Translations under genes and position numbers: made by a program
Part shown: positions 1-5,239 of the stretch, one piece after another
How positions within the stretch are numbered: position 1 is the first letter of the stretch
How the letters are laid out: each line of letters starts with the position of its first letter
Assembly (NCBI GenBank): GCA_021821585.1
Contig: JAKACF010000216.1
Span: 1-5,239, forward strand
Origin: Actinomycetes bacterium
GTDB taxonomy: Bacteria > Actinomycetota > Acidimicrobiia > Acidimicrobiales > Bog-793
Length of the DNA stretch: 5,239 nucleotides
Reading direction: 5' to 3'
The notes under the pieces: model-generated
Database searches by the model: none
What the model was told of the DNA's origin: nothing
The model's input: the letters and a program-made list of their open reading frames with translations, nothing else

Positions 1-714
1 CTTGTTCTGGTCCTCCTCGCCGGCGGCGGCGGGCGCCGCCGGGGCGGAGTGCAGCTGGTCGGCTTCGTGGTAGGCGGCCTCGAAGGTCTCCGTCGCCCGC
101 GTCATCGCCTCGTCGTGCTCGCGCAGTGCGGCCTGGAGCTGCTGCGCCCGGCCGTGCGAGGCCGCCGTGACGGCAGCCTCGTAGGCGCTGACCGCCTCCC
201 GCAGGCTCGTCGCCCGCTCGACGCCGGCCCGGTAGATCGACTCTGCCCGCAGCGCACCGGCCTGCTTGATCGCCCGCGCCCGCTGGGCAGCGCTCTCGGC
301 CGCCACCTCGGCCGCCTTCAGCGCCTCCTCGTGTGCACGCTGCGCAGCCTCGAGCTCGTCCTTGTAGGCCTGCTCGACGGCCCTCGCCGCCACGTCCTCG
401 GCTCGCTGGAGCGAGCTCTCGTAACGCTCCTCGGCGGCGCGGGACGCCTTCGCCCGGGCCGACTCGGCTTGCCTCAGCTGCTGGTCATGCTGCTCGGTGA
501 GGCGCTTCAGCGCCTCCGCCCGGGCCACGGTCGCCGACCGGATCACGTCCGCCCGGGCGACGGTCGCCTTGTGGACGAGCCGGGCACGCTCGAGCTCGGC
601 GGCGGCGACCTCGTCGGCGGCTCTCAGCGCCTCGTCGCGGGCCTGCTCGGCTGCCCGCATCGCCTCGTCCTCCACGTGGGCTCCGGTCTCGAGCCGGATG
701 ACGTTGCTCTTCAT
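1..714 (-). CDS. Ala/Glu/Arg-rich long-helix (coiled-coil) protein, 3' end outside window
   Basis: The frame is open from ATG at 714 to the window edge: 238 residues with no stop, so the gene is partial at its 3' end. ATG 714 is the first possible start after an in-frame TGA at 786-784, and GGGAGAGGAG lies just upstream. The protein begins MKSNVIRLETG. Residues about 15-220 are almost entirely Ala, Glu, Arg, Gln, Lys and Asp with no proline, so one long helix or coiled coil is expected. Residues 22-153 can be written as twelve consecutive 11-mers with aliphatic/Ala at positions 1, 4 and 7; the clearest are ATVARAD and ATVARAE at 50 and 61. From residue 223 an Ala/Pro-rich linker (SAPAAPAAAG) begins, so another region may follow. 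No signal peptide or membrane segment is visible, so it is probably cytoplasmic. It superficially resembles DivIVA-like or ATP-synthase-b-like helical proteins, but I see no diagnostic motif and assign no function. It lies 172 bp downstream of the membrane-protein gene, past a hairpin, so it probably has its own promoter. Confidence 0.85.
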   Translation of the reverse strand, partial: MKSNVIRLETGAHVEDEAMRAAEQARDEALRAADEVAAAELERARLVHKATVARADVIRSATVARAEALKRLTEQHDQQLRQAESARAKASRAAEERYESSLQRAEDVAARAVEQAYKDELEAAQRAHEEALKAAEVAAESAAQRARAIKQAGALRAESIYRAGVERATSLREAVSAYEAAVTAASHGRAQQLQAALREHDEAMTRATETFEAAYHEADQLHSAPAAPAAAGEEDQNK

Positions 715-718
715 GCTG

Positions 719-728
719 CTCCTCTCCC
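719..728 (-). promoter_or_regulatory. Ribosome binding site of the coiled-coil gene
   Basis: Read on the minus strand, GGGAGAGGAG ends four bases before ATG 714. The purine-rich GGGAGAGG part gives a more usual spacing of about six bases. This site and the absence of any other in-frame start after the upstream stop fix the start. Confidence 0.65.
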
Positions 729-731
729 GAC

Positions 732-749
732 GCGCCCGCGCGCGGGCGC
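732..749. repeat. Perfect 18-bp GC palindrome in the leader of the coiled-coil gene
   Basis: GCGCCCGCGCGCGGGCGC equals its own reverse complement. It sits 17 bases before ATG 714 and just before the ribosome site. In RNA it could form a 7-bp all-GC stem with a 4-base loop next to the Shine-Dalgarno sequence. In DNA it could be a dimer-binding operator. The symmetry is seen directly; either role is inference, and alternating GC sequence makes chance symmetry more likely than usual in DNA this GC-rich. Confidence 0.55.
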
Positions 750-782
750 CACGGTTGCGATGAGGCTCTCGCCTGACACGCC

Positions 783-811
783 ATCAGAGCGCCTCGGGAA
801 GAGGAATGCAA
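783..811 (-). promoter_or_regulatory. Weak sigma-70-type promoter candidate for the coiled-coil gene
   Basis: On the minus strand TTGCAT (811-806) and TCTGAT (788-783) are separated by exactly 17 bases. They match the -35 and -10 consensus at 3/6 and 4/6 positions. Transcription would start near 776 and give a leader of about 60 bases containing the palindrome. The match is poor and rests mainly on position: a gene start behind a terminator-like hairpin needs a promoter somewhere in these 172 bases. Confidence 0.2.
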
Positions 812-852
812 GGGGTGGCCAGGTTCTGCCACCTCATCGTCACGTTCCCGAC

Positions 853-887
853 ACCGCCGTTCCCGCCGCCGCGGCGGGGACGGCGGT
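853..887 (-). terminator. GC-rich hairpin at the end of the two-gene operon
   Basis: The arms ACCGCCGTTCCCGCC (853-867) and GGCGGGGACGGCGGT (873-887) pair over 15 positions with a single G-T wobble and a 5-base loop. The first base of the hairpin in the transcript is the last base of the TGA stop of the 453-residue gene. No U-tract follows on either strand, so it is not a classical rho-independent terminator. Strong U-less hairpins directly behind stop codons are often proposed as terminators or mRNA 3'-end stabilisers in high-GC actinobacteria. Confidence 0.6.
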
Positions 888-2248
888 CAGCCGGCGGCGG
901 CCTGGTAGGCGAGACGGAAGTAGTCGAAGGCCAGCTTGTACTGCCCCGAGCCGAGTGCGTCCTCGGCGAGGGTCTCGTCGCGGGACGCCTGCGGGTTCAC
1001 CGGCTGCCCGGCTGCCAGCATCGCCTGGATCGTCTGGGTGACGACCGCGTTGACGCCGACGGGCGAGGAGTCGAGGTAGCCGCCCGAGCTCGCCGGCAGC
1101 TCCATCTGGGCCATCGGCGGCGTCGAGGACGGCTCGGCGAGGGCCTGCTCGATCGAGAGCGTCAGCTGCTGGCGGAACTGGGAGGTGTCCTGGTTGGTCA
1201 GGTTGGCGAGGTTCGTGTCGATCTCGTTCGCCGTGCCGGCGACCTGGGTCAGCTGCTGGAAGGTCTGGTAGGCGGTGTTGTCGGTATTGCCGGCGAGGCT
1301 GGCCAGGTAGTTCGAGGCACAGTCGTTGCTCACGGCCTGGAGGTAGGCGAAGGTGTCGTGGGTGATGGCGACCCCGAGCTGGATCGCCGCCACGATGATG
1401 CGGGCGACGTTCGGGATGGTGACGTTGCCGAAGGCGGTGCTCAACCCGTCGGGGATGACCGCCACGGCCTCGGCGATGACGTCGACAGCGACCTGCAGGG
1501 CGAAGATGGCCGTCTCGCCGTAGTTCATGCCGGGCGAACCGTTCGGGCAGGACGCCGCCGGGTAGAGGACGACGGGCTGGGAGGGCTGGAAGTTCGTCTC
1601 GGCGATGGGCGAGACGAGCCGTGCTCCCATGCCGACGAAGTGAAGCGAGCTGCCGTGGATCCGGCCCGCCGGGCTCGAGCCCGACGAGCTCGCCGACCCG
1701 TTCAGCTTCAGCATGGCGGCAGCCTTCACGGCGACGTTGTCCGCCTGCTGGAAGGTGCTCGAGAGGGAGTTGAAGTTGGGGACGCTCGACGTGGCGGTGT
1801 AGATCATCGACAGGTCCGACTGCGACAGGCTGCCGACCTGCTGCTGGAACGCCTGGGGAGTCATGACCTGCTCCGTCTGGCCGCCGGCGGGGACGGCCGT
1901 GGCCGCCGTGTAGATCTCGCCGTAGAGGCTGTCGAGCTGGCTGGCGTAACCGGCCGGCGCCTGGACGGTCGGGTTCGTGACGACCGTCGTCGTGGTGGTC
2001 GACGACGACGTCGGAGCCGAGGTGGTCGTGGTGGAGAGATCGGTCGCGCTCAGGCTGGCAGCGTCGACAGGAGGGATGGCGGTCGTCGGGCTCGGAGCCC
2101 CGAGGCGCCCGACGACCACGCCGAGCCCGACCGCCATGCAGACTCCGACCACGAGGGCGGCGTGGCGACCTCCCCGGTGCCGCCGCTGATGGCTGTGCAC
2201 CGGCCCCTCGCCGGGCCCGCCGCGCTCGCCTGCGCTGGAACGAGTCAT
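887..2248 (-). CDS. Membrane-anchored exported protein with Thr/Ser linker and helical Cys-pair domain, function unknown
   Basis: A complete 453-residue protein. Residues 1-29 are a basic, Gly-rich cytoplasmic tail (QRRHRGGRH). Residues 30-49 are one hydrophobic segment (ALVVGVCMAVGLGVVVG), so the rest should be outside the cell, either as a type II anchor or after signal-peptide cleavage. Residues 51-96 form a Pro/Thr/Ser linker with runs of four and five Thr. The exported part, from about 100 to 453, looks mostly helical and Gln/Ala/Ser-rich. Its only two Cys, 234 and 310, flank two hydrophobic helices (about 244-265 and 279-302), so a disulfide around a helical hairpin is plausible. The C-terminus (DALGSGQYKLAFDYFRLAYQ, 430-449) resembles a single TPR-type helix pair. 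The start overlaps the stop of the Ig-repeat gene as ATGA, and AAAGGAG lies 10 bases before it. I do not recognise a named family; the architecture suggests a surface or envelope accessory protein working with the upstream product. Confidence 0.85.
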   Translation of the reverse strand: MTRSSAGERGGPGEGPVHSHQRRHRGGRHAALVVGVCMAVGLGVVVGRLGAPSPTTAIPPVDAASLSATDLSTTTTSAPTSSSTTTTTVVTNPTVQAPAGYASQLDSLYGEIYTAATAVPAGGQTEQVMTPQAFQQQVGSLSQSDLSMIYTATSSVPNFNSLSSTFQQADNVAVKAAAMLKLNGSASSSGSSPAGRIHGSSLHFVGMGARLVSPIAETNFQPSQPVVLYPAASCPNGSPGMNYGETAIFALQVAVDVIAEAVAVIPDGLSTAFGNVTIPNVARIIVAAIQLGVAITHDTFAYLQAVSNDCASNYLASLAGNTDNTAYQTFQQLTQVAGTANEIDTNLANLTNQDTSQFRQQLTLSIEQALAEPSSTPPMAQMELPASSGGYLDSSPVGVNAVVTQTIQAMLAAGQPVNPQASRDETLAEDALGSGQYKLAFDYFRLAYQAAAG

Positions 2249-2265
2249 GGACGTCCTGCTCCTTT
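2245..2265 (-). promoter_or_regulatory. ATGA stop/start overlap with internal ribosome site
   Basis: The TGA of the Ig-repeat gene (2247-2245) overlaps the ATG of the next gene (2248-2246) as ATGA. A good Shine-Dalgarno AAAGGAG (2265-2259) lies inside the last codons of the upstream gene, where it helps encode Lys-Gly-Ala, and is 10 bases from the ATG. This is a standard translational-coupling layout and strongly supports co-transcription of the two genes. It also fixes the start of the 453-residue protein. Confidence 0.85.
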
Positions 2266-5239
2266 GACGAGGAATTGAGCGGTCATGGTTCCCGGAGGAA
2301 CCGTCGGGAGGCTCGCGACCGGCGCGAGCAGCCGGTCGGAGATCCCACGGACCAGCGGTACGACCGAAGCCGTCTGAAGGGCGGTCGTGGCCGGCGCGAC
2401 GACGTAGTAGCCGACGATGTAGGCCGTCGCCTTGGTCCAGCCCCTCTTGTCATAGAGGGAGACCCGACCGAACCTGCCGAGGGCGACGCGGACCGTCTTG
2501 GTGAGCGTCCGGTGCGCCCTCACGTACAGCGTTGCCGCCGACGGGCGGGCGTGCCCGGTCGGATAGAGCGTGACGGCCGAGGCGTAGCGGCCGGCGGTGA
2601 TGGTCACCTTCAGCTCCACGGCGACGGCGTCCCTCGGCACTGTGTGGCGGCCGGCGATCGCGAGCACCCGGGTGCTGCGCGGCCGCAACAGGCCGCTCAG
2701 CGCCGTGTCGAGGACGCGCTCGCTGCGCGCCAGCCGGTGATAGGCGAGGGGGTTCGCCACGTAGGTGAAGCGGTCGGCGCTGACCGCCGCGCTCTCGCCG
2801 GCAGCGGTGACCACGCTCACCCGCACCACGCCGGTCGTCGCCCGCGGCGGCGAGAGGACCGTGAGCGCCGTTCCCGAGGCGTTGACGGTGACGTGGGAGC
2901 CGGCGAGCGAGCCGAAGTCGACATGCGTGGTGCCGAAGAGGTTGGAGCCCGTCACCGTCACGAGCGTCCCGCCCCGGACCGGACCCGCGGAGGGCCCGAC
3001 CGACGAGATGGCAGGGGGGACGGTGTGGTTGCCCACGTAGGTGAAGACGTCCATGGCGTTCTTCGTCGAGCTGCCGCTCGCGCCCGAGACGAGGACGTTC
3101 ACCCACTGGGCGCCGGAGGACGCCGGCGCCACCGCCGTGAGGCTCGTCCCGTTGGCGTTGACGGCGAAGCTGGCGCTCTTCGTGCCGAAGCTCACCGCCG
3201 AGACAGCGCCGAGGTCCGTGCCGGTGATGGTCACGGTCGTCCCGCCGTTCACCGGCCCCGACGTCGGGCTCACGGAGGCGACCGCCAGCGCCGGCGCCGA
3301 GGTGTAGGTGAAGATGTCGGCGCTCACGGTGGGCGACGTCCCGCCCGGGCCGGTCACCGTGACGTCGACGGCCCCGGCCGCCACCGGGATGGGCGAGGTG
3401 GCCACGATCTCGGTTCCGCTCGTGGAGATGGTGAACGTCGGGGCAGGCTGGCTCCCGAAGTCCACCCCCGTCGCCCCGGCGAAGTTGGAGCCGAGGATCG
3501 TGACCTGCGTGCCGCCGGTGCCCGGCCCGCTCGTCGGCGAGATCGAGGACACGCTCGGCTGGAGCGAGCCGCCCGGGGGCGCCGTGAAGGTGACGGTGGT
3601 GTCGTGGGTGAGCTCGGTCGCCGTCGTGAGGTCGGTCGCCTGGTAGGCGACGGTCTCCGGCGTGAGATCGGTGACGCTGAACTTCACCACGCCCGCCGCG
3701 TTGGAGACGGGATCGGCGGTCGTGATCACCGAGTGGGCCGACCCCTGCGACAGGCTGACCGTGTCGCCGGCCACCGGCGACCCGTTGTTCTGGAGGGCCA
3801 CGGTGACGGTCGAGCTCGAGGTACCGTCCGCCTCCACCGTGGTCGGCGAGGCGCTGATGGTCGAGGTCGTGTTCTCGTTCGGGCGCAGGACGAAGGAGAC
3901 CGACGCCTGCTGCACGATCTGGACACCGGTGGTCTGGTCGGTCGCGGTGAAGGTCACCGTCTCGGGGTTCGGGTCGGTGACGGCGAAGGTGGCCACGCCG
4001 CTCGTGTCGCTCACGCCTCCGGCGACCGGGGTCACCACGGCGCTCGGGGACGAGGCGGCGAGCGAGACGGTGTCGTTCCCGATCGGGTTGCCGCTGGCGT
4101 CCTTCAAGGTGACCGTCACCGTCGAGGTCTGTGAGGAGCCGCCTGCCACGTAGGTGTAGACGGCGTGCGGCGAGGCCGTGACGGTCGACTCGTGCGCCTC
4201 GTCGGGGACCGGGACGTAGTCGACCGTGACGGTCCCGAGCGTCCGGTCGTTGTCCGACAGGTCGACGACCGAGTAGGTCACCGTGCCGGGCGTCGTGGAG
4301 CCGACCGTGAAGCTGGCCGAGCCGCTCGCGTCGGTCGTCGGGTTGCTCGGCGAGGGCGGAAGCGAGCTGCCCTGGGCGGCCAGCCCGAGCGTAAGGCCGG
4401 GGATCGGGTTCCCCGACGAGTCCTTCACCGTGACGCTCACCGTCTCGTCGCCCGAGCCCGTCGCCTCGGGGTTGGCGGGAGCCGCCGACACCGTCGTGTT
4501 CGACAGATCGGGCGCGTTCGTGAAGGTGACCTGGGCGCTGGCGACGAGCGTCGTGCCGTCGACGCTGACGGGGATGTCGATCGTGCCGATGGGCGAGGAC
4601 GAGCGGACGTCGAAGGTGATGTCGCCGTTGGCCTGCGTCGTCGTCGACAGCGGGATGACGGTCACCGTGGACCAGCGCGAGGTGTCGAGCGTCACCGGCT
4701 CGCCGGCGAGCGGGTGCTGACCGCCGTCCTCGACGTGGACCGTCACCGCCGAGACGCCCTGGCCGTCACCGACGACGGTCGACGGCGAGGCCGAGACGGT
4801 CGAGTTGGTCGCCGAGACCGCACCGGTGACGAAGGAGACGACCGGCTGCTGGTTGGCGCCGGTCAGCGTGAGCCCGTCGGTCGTGTCCGTGGCGGTGTAG
4901 GTGACCGTCTCGACGTTGGCGTCCGAGACGGTGAAGTAGGCGTTCCCGTTGCAGTCCGTCGTGCCGGCTGCGGGCGTGGAGCAGCCCTCGGTCGTGAGCG
5001 CCTGCTGTTGGCTGGAGGTGATGGCCGGGGTGATCACCGAGTTGGTCCCGGGGGTGCCGGCGAGGGTCACCACCTTGCCGACCTCGGGGTTCCCCTCGGC
5101 GTCGAGCAGGGTGACCTGGACGGTCGCCTGTGCGGTCCCGTTGGCGAGCACCGTGGCGGACTGGCCGAAGTCGACGCTCACCGAGCTCGTCGCGGCCGAG
5201 GTCGGCCCGGGGAGGAACTGGACGACCGGGATGTTGACG
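2245..5239 (-). CDS. Large Ig-repeat surface/secreted protein (Big_1-type + IPT/TIG repeats), 5' end outside window
   Basis: The frame is open from the window edge to TGA at 2245, giving 997 visible residues (numbered from the edge). The GTG at 5181 is internal because the frame continues upstream of it without a stop, so the N-terminus and signal peptide are not visible. Domains in order: five invasin/intimin-type Ig repeats (about 20-139, 140-241, 242-345, 346-453, 454-555); three IPT/TIG repeats (556-647, 648-737, 738-829); a 'RVLDT...GYY' domain (830-945); and a 52-residue tail. Typical Big_1 signatures are visible, such as VTVTLKDASGNPI and DTSGVATFAVTD. The IPT repeats each carry a SPTSGP-GG-T-VTI-G motif followed by a V-FG strand. 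Such arrays usually form long stalks that bind other cells, polymers or surfaces. There is no LPXTG motif and no C-terminal membrane helix, so it is probably released, held by its missing N-terminus, or held by a partner. The next gene overlaps its stop. Adhesin is the best guess; a structural envelope or sheath protein is possible. Confidence 0.9.
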   Translation of the reverse strand, partial: VNIPVVQFLPGPTSAATSSVSVDFGQSATVLANGTAQATVQVTLLDAEGNPEVGKVVTLAGTPGTNSVITPAITSSQQQALTTEGCSTPAAGTTDCNGNAYFTVSDANVETVTYTATDTTDGLTLTGANQQPVVSFVTGAVSATNSTVSASPSTVVGDGQGVSAVTVHVEDGGQHPLAGEPVTLDTSRWSTVTVIPLSTTTQANGDITFDVRSSSPIGTIDIPVSVDGTTLVASAQVTFTNAPDLSNTTVSAAPANPEATGSGDETVSVTVKDSSGNPIPGLTLGLAAQGSSLPPSPSNPTTDASGSASFTVGSTTPGTVTYSVVDLSDNDRTLGTVTVDYVPVPDEAHESTVTASPHAVYTYVAGGSSQTSTVTVTLKDASGNPIGNDTVSLAASSPSAVVTPVAGGVSDTSGVATFAVTDPNPETVTFTATDQTTGVQIVQQASVSFVLRPNENTTSTISASPTTVEADGTSSSTVTVALQNNGSPVAGDTVSLSQGSAHSVITTADPVSNAAGVVKFSVTDLTPETVAYQATDLTTATELTHDTTVTFTAPPGGSLQPSVSSISPTSGPGTGGTQVTILGSNFAGATGVDFGSQPAPTFTISTSGTEIVATSPIPVAAGAVDVTVTGPGGTSPTVSADIFTYTSAPALAVASVSPTSGPVNGGTTVTITGTDLGAVSAVSFGTKSASFAVNANGTSLTAVAPASSGAQWVNVLVSGASGSSTKNAMDVFTYVGNHTVPPAISSVGPSAGPVRGGTLVTVTGSNLFGTTHVDFGSLAGSHVTVNASGTALTVLSPPRATTGVVRVSVVTAAGESAAVSADRFTYVANPLAYHRLARSERVLDTALSGLLRPRSTRVLAIAGRHTVPRDAVAVELKVTITAGRYASAVTLYPTGHARPSAATLYVRAHRTLTKTVRVALGRFGRVSLYDKRGWTKATAYIVGYYVVAPATTALQTASVVPLVRGISDRLLAPVASLPTVPPGTMTAQFLVKGAGRP
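2404..2751 (-). other. C-terminal 'RVLDT...GYY' domain of the Ig-repeat protein
   Basis: About 116 residues. Visible landmarks in order are YHRLARSERVLDT, a Leu/Arg-rich loop, DAVAVELKVTIT, the strand AVTLYPTGHARPSAATLYV, VRVALGRFGRVSLYDKRGW and IVGYY. From memory of the pattern, this matches a beta-rich module at or near the C-termini of many secreted actinobacterial proteins (usual form RVLDTR ... AVVLNVT ... YPTG..RP..SNLN ... V.LYN ... DV.GYY). Here several consensus positions differ: DTA for DTR, ELKVT for LNVT, and YIVGYY for DVxGYY. It also carries much more Arg than the Ig repeats. Its role is unknown to me; attachment to the cell wall or export is conceivable. Confidence 0.65.
2752..3573 (-). 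repeat. Array of three IPT/TIG Ig-like repeats
   Basis: Three units of about 90-92 residues (3573-3298, 3297-3028, 3027-2752). Their openings are aligned: VSSISPTSGPGTGGTQVTI, VASVSPTSGPVNGGTTVTI and ISSVGPSAGPVRGGTLVTV. Each is followed by G(S/T)(N/D)(F/L), a V(D/S)FG strand and a closing FTY strand. These are hallmarks of the IPT/TIG fold, found in bacterial surface proteins and carbohydrate-active enzymes, where it usually acts as a spacer or binding module. Confidence 0.88.
3574..5181 (-). repeat. Array of five invasin-like Ig (Big_1-type) repeats
   Basis: Five units of about 102-120 residues, with approximate boundaries 5181-4822, 4821-4516, 4515-4204, 4203-3880 and 3879-3574. Each starts with a T-V-ASP-type strand (NSTVSASPSTV, TSTISASPTTV) and continues with a TVTV-L-D/N-G-P segment, a D-SG-A-F-V strand and a final V-F strand. 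Units 1, 4 and 5 share an ETVT(Y/F)TATD-type strand; units 2 and 3 have diverged from it. Unit 1 has an inserted loop with the only two Cys of the visible protein. The repeats are diverged at DNA level, so this is an old array and not a recent tandem expansion. Confidence 0.85.

Larger units (their letters stand above)
715..886. other. 172-bp intergenic region between the membrane-protein gene and the coiled-coil gene
   Basis: In transcription order this gap holds the terminator-like hairpin, the weak promoter candidate, the 18-bp palindrome and the ribosome site of the coiled-coil gene. I see no convincing small gene in it on either strand. Confidence 0.7.

Noticed and set aside
485..832. 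A 115-codon minus-strand frame overlapping the coiled-coil gene start
   Set aside because: It is Arg/Gly/Pro-rich and out of frame with the coiled-coil protein, which has a good ribosome site and a coherent helical composition.
814..833. Short inverted repeat GGTGGC / GCCACC with an 8-base loop in the intergenic gap
   Set aside because: A 6-bp stem is expected by chance in such GC-rich DNA, and no U-tract or conserved context supports a role.
49..1041. A 330-codon plus-strand frame across the coiled-coil gene and intergenic gap
   Set aside because: It runs through the intergenic hairpin and into the end of the next gene with a Leu/Arg/Gly/Pro-rich, motif-free translation. It is a shadow.
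1985..2007. Inverted repeat CGTCGTCG / CGACGACG with a 7-base loop
   Set aside because: It lies in the Thr/Ser linker coding region and follows from repeated Thr, Ser and Val codons. No regulatory role is needed to explain it.
2099..2161. Lipoprotein or Tat signal in the 453-residue protein
   Set aside because: Cys 37 is inside the hydrophobic segment and preceded by VGV, not a lipobox. The basic stretch QRRHRGG lacks the Tat consensus after the Arg pair.
806..2278. A 490-codon open frame on the plus strand opposite the membrane-protein gene
   Set aside because: Its Arg/Gly/Asp/Val-rich composition lacks motifs, and the minus-strand frame has a ribosome site, membrane segment and linker. 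It is an antisense shadow.
2275..4134. A 619-codon open frame on the plus strand opposite the Ig-repeat gene
   Set aside because: Its translation is low-complexity Arg/Gly/Asp/His with no domain pattern, while the opposite strand gives clear Ig repeats. It is an antisense shadow caused by high GC.
5179..5181. GTG at 5181 as the start of the Ig-repeat gene
   Set aside because: The frame stays open for 19 further codons to the window edge, the GTG lies at the edge of an Ig repeat, and no signal peptide follows it.

Overview
The window is very GC-rich bacterial DNA with GC-dominated third codon positions. Everything I can support as coding lies on the minus strand. A large secreted Ig-repeat protein ends in a domain pattern typical of secreted actinobacterial proteins ('RVLDT ... 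GYY'). The next gene encodes a membrane-anchored Thr/Ser-linker protein. Together these suggest an actinobacterium, possibly of the Acidimicrobiia/Thermoleophilia kind. This is an inference from protein style; no rRNA or marker gene is present.

Layout in the direction of transcription (right to left): (1) 5239-2245 is the 3' part of a giant surface-type protein whose start lies outside the window. It has five invasin-like (Big_1-type) Ig repeats, three IPT/TIG repeats, a C-terminal 'RVLDT...GYY' domain and a short tail with no sorting signal. (2) 2248-887 encodes a 453-residue protein with one N-terminal membrane segment, a Thr/Ser linker and a helical exported domain. It starts inside the stop codon of the first gene (ATGA overlap) and has its own AAAGGAG ribosome site. 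(3) A strong GC hairpin starts at this gene's stop codon and probably closes the operon. (4) A 172-bp intergenic gap holds an 18-bp perfect palindrome and a weak promoter candidate. (5) 714-1 is the start of an Ala/Glu/Arg-rich, long-helix cytoplasmic protein with an 11-residue periodicity. It has no stop before the window edge.

The most interesting point is the coupled pair. An Ig-repeat protein without a visible anchor is translated together with a membrane-tethered partner that has an exported helical domain. I infer a two-protein cell-surface system in which the second protein tethers, exports or matures the first. The function is not proven by sequence. The coiled-coil gene is probably a separate transcription unit. 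No mobile elements, CRISPR arrays, tRNAs or rRNAs were seen. Long open frames on the plus strand are antisense shadows of the high-GC genes.
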